From positions 1-52,146 of the forward strand of contig NZ_BCZQ01000022.1 in the NCBI RefSeq assembly GCF_001598815.1: DNA of 52,146 bases, given 5' to 3'. Positions 26,135-34,378 of this stretch are shown here, one piece after another. The notes below the pieces were generated by a model. That model was not told where the DNA came from. It made no database searches and saw only the letters and a program-made list of their open reading frames with translations. The translations under genes and the position numbers were made by a program. This DNA comes from Sphingopyxis terrae subsp. terrae NBRC 15098 (GTDB taxonomy: Bacteria > Pseudomonadota > Alphaproteobacteria > Sphingomonadales > Sphingomonadaceae). Each line of letters starts with the position of its first letter. The first letter of the stretch is position 1.

Positions 26135-27013
26135 ATGCGCTTGATCCAAAAGATCACATTCTCCGGAGCCGAAGGGCAGTCGCTCGCGGCAGATGCTGCT
26201 GGGAACGCTGGCTCGCCACCGGTATTGCTGGCGCATGGCGGCGGGCAGACACGGTTGAGCTGGCGCCGCACGCAGGAACGGCTCGCGGCTGCGGGATTTC
26301 GAGCCATTGCGGTCGATTTGCGCGGTCATGGCGAAAGCGACTGGGCGCCGTCGGGCCATTATCGCATCGAGGATTTTGCAGACGATCTCCTTTGCGTGGC
26401 GGACCGGTTGGGCACGCCCCCCGCGCTCGTCGGCGCCTCGCTGGGCGGGCTGTCCGGACTGATTGCTGAAGGCGAGATCAGGCCGGGCAGCTTTGCCTCG
26501 CTCACCCTCGTCGATATTGCGCCCAACATGGAGCCCGCAGGGGTGGCGCGCGTGATGGGCTTCATGGCGGCGCATCTTGAAAGCGGCTTTGCTTCGCCTG
26601 AGGAGGCGGGCGACATTGTTGACAGCTATCGCCCCAGGGAAGGCCGGCGGACACCGGTGGAACGGATCGCGCCCTATCTGCGGGAGGGCGCCGACGGGCG
26701 CTGGCGCTGGCACTGGGACCCCCGCTTCATCACCTCCGTGATGTCGAGCCGGGGCGAAGCCCGGATGGAGCGGCTGGCCGACGCCGCCCGACGGCTTGCC
26801 TGTCCCGTGCATCTGATCCGTGGCGGCTCCAGTGATCTGGTGTCGCCGGAAGGGGCGGCGGCTTTCCTTGAACTTGTGCCGCATGCTCGCTTCACCGACA
26901 TCGCCGGCGCCGGCCACATGGTGGTGGGAGACCGCAACGACGCGTTCGCCGAAGCCATCGTGGGTTTCCTCCGCAATACACAGACTCGATCGGAAACCGC
27001 AGATGTCCGTTGA
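26135..27013 (+). CDS. Alpha/beta hydrolase, paralogue of the CYP153-linked hydrolase
   Basis: The protein has 292 residues. Oxyanion segment VLLAHGGGQTR, nucleophile elbow GASLGG and terminal IAGAGHMVVGD mirror the gene at 11509, with further matches at RGHGESDW, RPGSFASLTLVD and RWHWDP. It opens a four-gene operon; the next gene overlaps it by 11 bases. The purine run AGAAAGAG directly abuts the ATG. It is probably an esterase or lactonase. Pairing it with a thioesterase and an efflux pump suggests detoxification or export of an acylated compound. Confidence 0.87.
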   Translation: MRLIQKITFSGAEGQSLAADAAGNAGSPPVLLAHGGGQTRLSWRRTQERLAAAGFRAIAVDLRGHGESDWAPSGHYRIEDFADDLLCVADRLGTPPALVGASLGGLSGLIAEGEIRPGSFASLTLVDIAPNMEPAGVARVMGFMAAHLESGFASPEEAGDIVDSYRPREGRRTPVERIAPYLREGADGRWRWHWDPRFITSVMSSRGEARMERLADAARRLACPVHLIRGGSSDLVSPEGAAAFLELVPHARFTDIAGAGHMVVGDRNDAFAEAIVGFLRNTQTRSETADVR

Positions 27014-27422
27014 CCGGAGCGCATTGACGACCATCGAGGGGTTGCAGGCGGCGCTGCACATCGCCCCCTTCCATCGCTGGCTCGGCCTAGATCTCGTGTC
27101 GGCATCGCCCTCGGGCATCGTGATCGCCATGCCGTGGCGCGACGAGCTGGTGTCGAATCCGGCGATCGGCGCGGCGCATGGCGGCGTGCTGGCCTCGCTT
27201 ATCGATCTGGGCGGGCTTTATGCGGTGCTCGCGGCCGGTGGCCTCGCGCAGGCGACGGCGGATCTCAGGGTCGATTATCATCGCCCGGCATTGGCAGGCC
27301 GCATTCTGGCGCGAAGCCGGGTCGTCAAGATGGGAAAGCGGCTGAGCGTTGCCGATACCGTGGTTGAAAGCGAAGCCGGGGACCTGCTGGCGTCCGGCCG
27401 GGGAGCCTATCTTGGTGCCTGA
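27003..27422 (+). CDS. PaaI-type hotdog thioesterase
   Basis: The protein has 139 residues and starts inside the end of the hydrolase gene. The hotdog segment AAHGGVLASLIDLGGLYAVL carries the HGG-x7-D pattern of PaaI/4HBT-II acyl-CoA thioesterases. It is followed by LRVDYHRPALAGRILARSRV, the usual beta strands. It should hydrolyse aromatic or medium acyl-CoAs in the cytoplasm as a homotetramer. Overlaps on both sides show tight coupling with the hydrolase and the efflux adaptor. Confidence 0.9.
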   Translation: MSVDRSALTTIEGLQAALHIAPFHRWLGLDLVSASPSGIVIAMPWRDELVSNPAIGAAHGGVLASLIDLGGLYAVLAAGGLAQATADLRVDYHRPALAGRILARSRVVKMGKRLSVADTVVESEAGDLLASGRGAYLGA

Positions 27423-28578
27423 ACCTGTGTGGAAACGCAGCGCGGCACTGGCTGCTGGTCTGTGCGCGGCCATGGGTCTGGCGCTTGCAGGCTGCTCGTC
27501 GGAGTCCAAGCCGGAAGATGCGCCGTCGGCTGCGACCCAGGCGATCGAGGTGCAGGGCGCTCTTGTGCGCGCCGAGCAACTGTCCCTACCCGTGCGCGCG
27601 TCGGGCACGGTAGCTGCGATGCAGACGAGCAATGTGACCGCGCTGGTGGAAGGGCCGGTGGACCGCGTGTTCGTGCGTGTCGGCGACCGTGTCAGCAAAG
27701 GCCAGCCCCTGCTGCGCATCAGGCAGGCCGATTATCAGCGCCGGGCCAGCGAAGCCGAAGCGGCCGTGCGCCTGGCCGAGGCCGAAGTGGTGCAGACCGA
27801 GCGGGCCTACCAGCGGGTGCGCGAGCTGAAGGACCGGGGCTTTGCGGCGGCTGCCCGTCTGGACGAGGTGGAAGCCGCGCGCGACGTGGCGCGCGCGCGT
27901 CGCGATCAGGCCCGTGCGGCTCTCTCGACGGCGCGGCAAGCGCTGGCCGATACCGTTCTGCGCGCACCCTATGACGGCGTGGTCACCCAGCGCATGGTGG
28001 ACGAAGGGATGTTCCTTAACAGCCGCTTCTCCATGGGCGGGCAATCGGCGGCGCTGCAGCTGCAGGAACTGCGCGTGGTGGCAGCCATCGTCGCCGTGCC
28101 CGAAGCCCGGGTGGCGGACCTGCGCAAGGGCCAGCCGGCGCGGCTGTTCATCACCGGCCAGCCCGAACCGCTGCCCAGCGAAGTCTTCATCATCAACGAT
28201 TTCATCGATCCCAAGGCGCGCACGGTGGAGGTGCGGCTGCCGGTGCGCAACCCGGGCTATACGATCAACAGCGGTGTGTCGGTGGTCGCCGAGATTATCA
28301 CCGACCCGGTCAACGCGATCATCGTGCCGCGCCGCGCCCTGCGCGGAGACGGGGCCAATCTGCATCTGTTCATGCTGGCGGGTGACACGGTCCGGCGCCG
28401 CGCCGTCAAGACCGCCGATGTCGATCTTGACCGCGTGCGGATCCTGGAGGGCGTGGCAGCAGGCGAGACGGTCGTGCTCGATCCGCCGACCACTCTGGCT
28501 GATGGGGCAAAGGTGCGCGTGCGCGCGACAGATGCGCTGGCGAGCCCTGCGGCCGGCAGCGCGCCGGGCGCGCGGTAG
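27415..28578 (+). CDS. RND efflux periplasmic adaptor (membrane fusion) lipoprotein
   Basis: The protein has 387 residues from a GTG at 27415, 9 bases after GGGAG and overlapping the thioesterase stop. A signal peptide ends in the lipobox LALAGC, so it should be lipid-anchored in the periplasm. The lipoyl half-motifs (EGPVDRVFVRVGDRVSKGQP and RAPYDGVVTQRMVDEGMFL) flank an alpha-helical hairpin (about 105-170), followed by beta-barrel and membrane-proximal domains. It bridges the RND pump encoded downstream to an outer-membrane channel; no channel gene is in the window. Confidence 0.93.
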   Translation: MPEPVWKRSAALAAGLCAAMGLALAGCSSESKPEDAPSAATQAIEVQGALVRAEQLSLPVRASGTVAAMQTSNVTALVEGPVDRVFVRVGDRVSKGQPLLRIRQADYQRRASEAEAAVRLAEAEVVQTERAYQRVRELKDRGFAAAARLDEVEAARDVARARRDQARAALSTARQALADTVLRAPYDGVVTQRMVDEGMFLNSRFSMGGQSAALQLQELRVVAAIVAVPEARVADLRKGQPARLFITGQPEPLPSEVFIINDFIDPKARTVEVRLPVRNPGYTINSGVSVVAEIITDPVNAIIVPRRALRGDGANLHLFMLAGDTVRRRAVKTADVDLDRVRILEGVAAGETVVLDPPTTLADGAKVRVRATDALASPAAGSAPGAR

Positions 28579-28590
28579 GAGGGCGCCGCC

Positions 28591-31500
28591 ATGTGGCTTG
28601 CTGATGTCTCGATCCGCCGGCCTGTGTTTGCGACGATGATGATCGGGGCGCTGGTCGTGTTGGGCCTGATCAACTTCACCAGGCTTGGCGTCGATCTCTT
28701 TCCGCGTGTCGAATTTCCCTATGTCTCGGTCAGCACGTCGCTGGAAGGTGCGGCGCCGGGCACCATCGAAACCGAGGTGAGCGATGTTCTGGAAGAGCAG
28801 CTGAACAGCATTTCGGGGATGCGCCAGATGCGTTCGGTGAGTGCCGAGGGGCTCTCCCAAGTGTTTCTCGAGTTCGAGCTGGAGGAAAATGGCGATGTGA
28901 AGGCGCAGGATGTGCGCGACAAGGTGAGCATCGCCCTGCGCAATCTTCCGGCGGACGCCGATCCGCCGGTGGTGGAAAAGGTCGATCCCGATGCCAGCCC
29001 TATCCTTTCGGTCATGTTGTCGGGCAACATGCCGATCCGTGAATTGACCACCTATGCCGACGAGGCGGTGAAGGAGCGGATCCAGCGTGTGCCCGGCGTC
29101 GGCTCAGTTACCCTGGCCGGGGGGCGGGAGCGCGAGATGCGGATCTGGCTGGATGCCGTCCGGATGCGCGCGGTTGGCGTGACAGCCGACGATGTGGTGC
29201 GGGCGGTGCGCGGCGGCAATGCCGAACTGCCCGGCGGCCGCCTGGAGATCGGCGGCGCGGCGCGGGAACTGGGCGCCCGCACCATGGCCGAGGCGCGCAC
29301 GCCCGAGGAATTCGGGGCCATCATCGTCCAGTGGCTGCCCAACGGCGCCGCCGTGCGTGTTCGCGATGTTGCCCGGATCGAGGATGGCCAGCAGGACGAA
29401 CGCAGCTTCGCCCAGCTGAATGGCGCGCCGGGGGTGGCGCTTGAGGTGCGGCGCCAGTCCGGGCGCAACACCGTCGAGGTGGCCCGCGCCATTCGCGCCG
29501 AGGTGGCGGAACTGGCGAAATCGGCACCGCCGGGCGTCAGCATGGTGGTTGCGCGTGACACGTCGCGCTTCATCGAGTCCTCGATCAAGGACGTGCAGTT
29601 CGAAATCGCCGTGGCGATCGTGCTGGTGGTGCTTGTCACCTTTTTCTTCCTGCTGAGCTGGCGGGCGACGATCATCGTAACGCTCGCCATTCCGACCTCG
29701 CTGGTTGCCACCTTCATTGCCTTTGGCGCGTTCGATCTCACCATCAACATGATGACGCTGCTGGCGCTCACGGTGGCGATCGGCCTACTGGTCGACGATG
29801 CGATCGTGGTCACAGAAGCGATCCAGCGCGATATCGATGAAGGCGTCGATGCGCGCACGGCTGCCTTTGCCGCGACAAAGCGCGTGGCGCTTGCCGTACT
29901 CGCCGGCACCTTCGCCACGCTGGCGGTGTTCGTGCCCATCGCCTTCATGGAAGGCATCGTCGGCCGCTTCTTCTTCCAATATGGCCTCGCCATCGTCTTT
30001 TCGGTCAGTGTTTCGCTGCTGGTCGCCTTCACCCTCACGCCGATGCTGGCGGCCCGCCTGCTGAAGGCCGGCGATCATGGCGGGCCGTGGCTGGCGCGCA
30101 TTGAAGCTTTCCACCAGGGAACGGAGCGCCGCTATGCACGCATCGTGCGTTGGGCGCTGGAACGGCGCCGGCTGGTGTTGGCAATCGCCCTGGGCAGCCT
30201 GGTCGTGGGCGGCGTGGCGGCCTCCATGGTGCCGTCCACCTTCATGTCGTCCACCGACCGCAGCGAGTTTCTGGCGACGGTGAAACTGCCGCAGGGCACG
30301 GGCATTGCCTCGGCGCGCGAGGCGGCGGCGCGGGCGGACGCCGCGCTGCGCGGCATCGACGACGTGAAGCTGGTGTTCGTGACGGTGGGGGCCGGCAGCC
30401 GCCAGCGCAGCAACGAACTGGAGTTCTACATTGCCATTACGCCCAAGCAGGCGCGGTCGATCCACCAGATGGCGGTGATGGACAAGGCCCGCGCCGCGCT
30501 GCGACAGGCCATTCCCGAAGCCAACGAGATCGTGGCCGCGGAAGTGCCGTGGGTTTCGGGTGGTGGCATCGGGCAGGCCGCGATCGAGCAGGTGGTGATG
30601 GGCCGCGATCTGGCCGAGGCCGAGGCCTATGCGGCAAGGCTGGTGGCGGCGATGAAATCGCGGCCGGAGTTCGCCGATGTCCGGTCCAGCTATGAAGGCG
30701 GCAGGCCGGAACTGCAGTTGCGCATCGACCGCACGCGGGCTGCCGATCTTGGCGTTTCGGCGCGCGACCTTGCCAACTCGACCCGGATCCTGCTGGGCGG
30801 CGTGGAGGCCGGCACGTTTGAAGAAGGCGGCCGACGTCACGATGTGAGGGTGCGCCTGGAAGAAGCGCAGCGCCAGTCGCCTGACATGGTGGCATCCCTG
30901 CAGACCCGCAGTCTGGACGGCCGGCTGGTCGATCTGGGCCAGGTGGGCGATCCGCGCATCGGGACCGGCCCCGTGCAGATTGACCGGCAGGATCGGGGCC
31001 GCAAGGTGTCGGTGCTGGCCAACAGCGCCACAGGGGTGTCGCTGGGGGCGGCCGTGAAGGCCATGGACGCCCTCATCGCGGCCAACCCGCCGCCGCCCGG
31101 CATCGAACTTGTTCTGGAAGGGCAGGCGCGCCGCATGGCGGAAACCGCAACGGCTATCGGCTTTGCCTTCCTGCTGGCGCTGATCGCGCTCTACATCGTG
31201 CTGGCCAGCCAGTTCGACCGATTCGGCCAGCCCTTCCTCATCATGCTGACGGCCCCCCTGTCATTCTCGGGGGCCTTTGTCGCCATGCTGATCGGGGGGC
31301 AGGAAATGAGCCTGTTCGGCCAGATCGGGCTGCTGGCGCTGATGGGCATCGTGATGAAGAATGGCATCTTGCTGGTCGACCGCGCCAACCAGCTTGTTGC
31401 GGACGGGCATTCACGGGCCGACGCCATGGCGCAAGCTGCGCCGGAACGGCTGCGCCCGGTGCTGATGACGGCCTTCGCCGCCATCTTCGGAATGATCCCG

Positions 31501-31779
31501 GTGGCGCTTGCTGCGTCCGATGGTTCCGAATGGCGCAATGCCATGGGCTTCATCGTGATTGGCGGCCTCATCACCTCGACGATGCTGACGCTGATCGTCG
31601 TCCCGGCCACCTGGATGGTGCCGGACGATGTCGCGCGGCTGTGGCGGCGCACGACAACGCGGAAGGATGTGGACAAGAGCGATGCGCAGTCAGTTGCCAC
31701 CCCTGCACCGGCCGAAGGCACGGGTCACGATGAAGCCGCCTTGTCTCCTGCACGCGCCCACGCGGCAGAGACTTCTTAG
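28591..31779 (+). CDS. RND-family efflux pump permease (HAE1/AcrB-like)
   Basis: The protein has 1062 residues, the normal length for AcrB-like pumps. It starts MWLADVSIRRPVFATMMIGA (TM1), with two large periplasmic loops and about 12 TM segments. The TM4 proton-relay stretch LLALTVAIGLLVDDAIVVTE carries the paired Asp residues, and TM10-11 hold GLLALMGIVMKNGILLVD. It is an inner-membrane proton-driven exporter, 12 bases after its adaptor. The C-terminal tail (about 35 residues, Thr/Ala/Glu-rich) is not conserved in the family. Substrate unknown. Confidence 0.95.
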   Translation: MWLADVSIRRPVFATMMIGALVVLGLINFTRLGVDLFPRVEFPYVSVSTSLEGAAPGTIETEVSDVLEEQLNSISGMRQMRSVSAEGLSQVFLEFELEENGDVKAQDVRDKVSIALRNLPADADPPVVEKVDPDASPILSVMLSGNMPIRELTTYADEAVKERIQRVPGVGSVTLAGGREREMRIWLDAVRMRAVGVTADDVVRAVRGGNAELPGGRLEIGGAARELGARTMAEARTPEEFGAIIVQWLPNGAAVRVRDVARIEDGQQDERSFAQLNGAPGVALEVRRQSGRNTVEVARAIRAEVAELAKSAPPGVSMVVARDTSRFIESSIKDVQFEIAVAIVLVVLVTFFFLLSWRATIIVTLAIPTSLVATFIAFGAFDLTINMMTLLALTVAIGLLVDDAIVVTEAIQRDIDEGVDARTAAFAATKRVALAVLAGTFATLAVFVPIAFMEGIVGRFFFQYGLAIVFSVSVSLLVAFTLTPMLAARLLKAGDHGGPWLARIEAFHQGTERRYARIVRWALERRRLVLAIALGSLVVGGVAASMVPSTFMSSTDRSEFLATVKLPQGTGIASAREAAARADAALRGIDDVKLVFVTVGAGSRQRSNELEFYIAITPKQARSIHQMAVMDKARAALRQAIPEANEIVAAEVPWVSGGGIGQAAIEQVVMGRDLAEAEAYAARLVAAMKSRPEFADVRSSYEGGRPELQLRIDRTRAADLGVSARDLANSTRILLGGVEAGTFEEGGRRHDVRVRLEEAQRQSPDMVASLQTRSLDGRLVDLGQVGDPRIGTGPVQIDRQDRGRKVSVLANSATGVSLGAAVKAMDALIAANPPPPGIELVLEGQARRMAETATAIGFAFLLALIALYIVLASQFDRFGQPFLIMLTAPLSFSGAFVAMLIGGQEMSLFGQIGLLALMGIVMKNGILLVDRANQLVADGHSRADAMAQAAPERLRPVLMTAFAAIFGMIPVALAASDGSEWRNAMGFIVIGGLITSTMLTLIVVPATWMVPDDVARLWRRTTTRKDVDKSDAQSVATPAPAEGTGHDEAALSPARAHAAETS

Positions 31780-32094
31780 CGGCCAGCGCCGCCGCAAGGG
31801 CAGGGAGCCCGCTGGACCGTGCCCGACAGGCACTGTCGGACGTTCGACGGGTGACGGTCCTTTTTCAGCACGGCCCAGATCGTAGTCGGTCCAAGGAACC
31901 CCGCTTCCGTGCCGGAATAGCCAGCGATAGATGCTGGACTGGCCAAAAAAATTACGTGCTGATTTCTTCAATGAATTCAACAGTCCAGCGATATGGCGGT
32001 CCACAGGGCGGCCAGCAGGGCAGGAAAGTTCAAATAGACGTTTAAAGACAGACAGTTAGGACATTACGGAACAATCGAGTGGGAGTGACGCATC
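31780..32094. other. Gene-free spacer with repeats at the accessory/core boundary
   Basis: These 315 bases lie between the RND gene and the GFA-family gene. No convincing gene is seen on either strand. A hairpin lies at 31823-31839. A direct repeat CCAGCGATA is at 31921-31929 and 31985-31993. An inverted repeat GCTGGACTG/CAGTCCAGC has arms at 31933-31941 and 31981-31989. The segment 31940-32080 is AT-richer than its surroundings. It may be a scar of a mobile element; I could not assign a family. Confidence 0.4.
31823..31839 (+). terminator. Possible terminator hairpin of the RND operon
   Basis: CCGACAG, loop GCA, CTGTCGG gives a perfect 7-bp stem 44 bases after the RND stop. The nearest T-run (TTTTT, about 31860-31865) is 20 bases further on, so classical intrinsic termination is doubtful. 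Confidence 0.3.
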
Positions 32095-32586
32095 ATGGGC
32101 AGCCACGAACGACTTGAGGTCGATGCGTCCGGCGGCTGCCAGTGCGGTGCGGTGCGCTATCGCGTCAGCGCGGTGCTCGACACGTCGCACATCTGCCACT
32201 GCCGCATGTGCCAGAAGGCCGCTGGCAACTTCTTCATCGCGCTGATCGGCGTTCCGCGCGATGCCATCGCTTGGACGCGCGGGATGCCCGCGACCTTCAA
32301 CAGTTCGGACAAGGCGGCGCGCGGCTTCTGCGCGGATTGCGGCACGCCGCTGCTCTATGATTATTTCGAGAGCAAGCATATCAATCTGACCACGGGGTCG
32401 TTCGACGACCCCAGCCGTTTCGCGCCGCGTTTCCAGTTCGGGCTTGAGGCCCGCCTGCCGGTCTTTGCCGATCTGCCGATCCAGGCCGAAGGCACGACCG
32501 AGGAAACCATGGCCGATCTTGTCGCGGCGATCGCGGCGACCAATCATCAACATCCCGACCACGATACCGAAAGCTGGCCCGAATGA
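32095..32586 (+). CDS. GFA/CENP-V family zinc-binding protein
   Basis: The protein has 163 residues. Zinc cysteines occur in three clusters: [10 protein letters not shown] (C15, C17), [11 protein letters not shown] and FCADCGTPL. This is the fold of glutathione-dependent formaldehyde-activating enzyme (Gfa). Most relatives have no proven activity, so a formaldehyde role is not claimed. The stop overlaps the purT start by 4 bases (ATGA). It marks the beginning of the chromosomal-looking part. Confidence 0.9.
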   Translation: MGSHERLEVDASGGCQCGAVRYRVSAVLDTSHICHCRMCQKAAGNFFIALIGVPRDAIAWTRGMPATFNSSDKAARGFCADCGTPLLYDYFESKHINLTTGSFDDPSRFAPRFQFGLEARLPVFADLPIQAEGTTEETMADLVAAIAATNHQHPDHDTESWPE

Positions 32587-33764
32587 CCCCTACCGCAAAG
32601 ATTCTCCTGCTCGGTTCCGGCGAGCTTGGCCGCGAGTTCGTCATTTCGGCAAAACGGCTCGGTTGCCATGTGATCGCCTGCGACAGTTACGCCGGCGCGC
32701 CCGCGATGCAGGTCGCGGACGAGGCCGAGGTTTTCTCGATGCTCGATGGCGACGCGCTGCGTGCCGCGATCGAAAAGCACCGCCCCGACCATGTCGTGCC
32801 CGAGATCGAAGCGATCCGGACCGAAGTGCTGGCCGAACTCGAGGCCGAAGGGTTTCACATCGTCCCCTCGGCACGCGCGGCCCAGCTCACGATGAACCGC
32901 GATGCGATCCGCGACCTTGCCGCAAGCGAGCTGGGCCTGACGACCTCGACCTTCGAATATGCCACCAGCCGCGAAGAACTCGCCGCCGCCGCGGCGCGGA
33001 TCGGCTTTCCGCTCGTCGTGAAGCCGGTGATGTCCTCTTCGGGCAAGGGGCAGAGCACGGTGAAGGACGCCGCCGGGATCGACGCGGCATGGGACTATGC
33101 GGCCGCCGGGATGCGCGGCGACCGGCTGCGCGTGATCGCCGAGGCCTTCATCGATTTCGATTATGAGATCACGCTGCTGACGGTGCGCCACAAGGACGGC
33201 GTCGCCTTCTGCCCGCCGATCGGACATCGGCAGGAACGCGGCGACTATCGCGAAAGCTGGCAACCCGCGGCCATGTCGGCGGCGGCGCTGCAAGCCGCGC
33301 AGGCGATGGCGACGAAGGTCGTCGATGCGCTCGGCGGCCATGGCATTTTCGGGGTCGAATTTTTCGTGAAGGGCGACGATGTCATCTTCTCCGAACTTTC
33401 CCCGCGCCCGCACGACACCGGCATGGTGACGCTGATTTCGCAGCAATATTCGGAATTCGACCTTCATGCCCGAGCGATATTGGGATTGCCGATTCCGCCC
33501 GTCGACGTGCCGCAAGCCAGCGCCAGCGCCGTGCTGCTGGCCGATCGCGACGCAAGCGATTTCGCGATCACCGGCCTCGCCGAAGCCCTGACGCCGCCGA
33601 ACGCCGAAACCTCGGTTGACGCGCGCCTCTTCGGCAAACCCCTCACGCGGCCCTATCGCCGCATGGGAGTGGCACTGGCCAAGGTCGCGGGCGGCACCAC
33701 CGACGACGCGCGGGCAGCCGCCGTCGCGGCCGCGGACAGGCTTGCGATCCGATATCCGGGGTGA
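32583..33764 (+). CDS. purT: Formate-dependent phosphoribosylglycinamide formyltransferase
   Basis: The protein has 393 residues, the family length. It is an ATP-grasp enzyme that makes formyl-GAR from GAR, formate and ATP in purine synthesis, replacing folate-dependent PurN. The N-terminal [28 protein letters not shown], the ATP loop [10 protein letters not shown] and the metal-binding [20 protein letters not shown] are intact. It is coupled to the GFA gene by a 4-base overlap. Confidence 0.95.
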   Translation: MTPTAKILLLGSGELGREFVISAKRLGCHVIACDSYAGAPAMQVADEAEVFSMLDGDALRAAIEKHRPDHVVPEIEAIRTEVLAELEAEGFHIVPSARAAQLTMNRDAIRDLAASELGLTTSTFEYATSREELAAAAARIGFPLVVKPVMSSSGKGQSTVKDAAGIDAAWDYAAAGMRGDRLRVIAEAFIDFDYEITLLTVRHKDGVAFCPPIGHRQERGDYRESWQPAAMSAAALQAAQAMATKVVDALGGHGIFGVEFFVKGDDVIFSELSPRPHDTGMVTLISQQYSEFDLHARAILGLPIPPVDVPQASASAVLLADRDASDFAITGLAEALTPPNAETSVDARLFGKPLTRPYRRMGVALAKVAGGTTDDARAAAVAAADRLAIRYPG

Positions 33765-33828
33765 TTGGGCGGCGGGTTGGCGGATTGCGACCGATTGCGG
33801 ACGTCGAAAGTTGGATTACACCCGTACC

Positions 33829-34275
33829 ATGAGTCGATATGTCGAAGGTGCTGTCTCGGTTTTACAGTGTGAAACTGAGGGTCATTTGACGCCCCACTTA
33901 GTATTCAGTGGGGATACGGATATGGCCACGGTTGGGCTCGGCTCGCTATCGAGTGTGGTAGCTGATGAGATCGTACTCGCTGAATTGGACTCCACCGAAT
34001 TGACCGATGGGCCTGCCGATGCATTCGAGAGCAGGATCAACGAGCTGCTAGGTCGCAATGACTTGCGATCTGTGCAATTGCGCCGAGTGGAGCGAGATGA
34101 AATTCCGGCTGGATTGTCGTTCCAAGAATTTCAAAAGGCATATTTGCCACCCCGCCTTATTTTCGCTTGCCCGAGGTGCAACGCGGACGCCACCGCAATC
34201 AGAACTGAGAGCATTCAAGGGTATGAGCGGGCAGGAGGCACCATAAGACTGATTGGCGATTTGACCTTGCGGTAG
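33829..34275 (+). CDS. Hypothetical protein of atypical composition
   Basis: The protein has 148 residues from MSRYVEGAVSVLQCETEG. No family is recognised. A CPRC pair (ACPRCNADA) near residues 114-117, with C14 and few other cysteines, could bind zinc only as a dimer. Codons are clearly AT-richer than purT and polA on either side, which suggests recent acquisition. No good RBS is visible, so the start is tentative. It stands alone, 64 bases after purT and 103 before polA. Confidence 0.6.
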   Translation: MSRYVEGAVSVLQCETEGHLTPHLVFSGDTDMATVGLGSLSSVVADEIVLAELDSTELTDGPADAFESRINELLGRNDLRSVQLRRVERDEIPAGLSFQEFQKAYLPPRLIFACPRCNADATAIRTESIQGYERAGGTIRLIGDLTLR

Positions 34276-34378
34276 CTGAACGGCGAGGCGTCCGCTTTCC
34301 ACCCCAAAGCAGACCCTCCGCAACACAGCACGCCGACATAGCTAGGCCGCCTTCCTTCCCCCTGCTACACCCCGCGCC

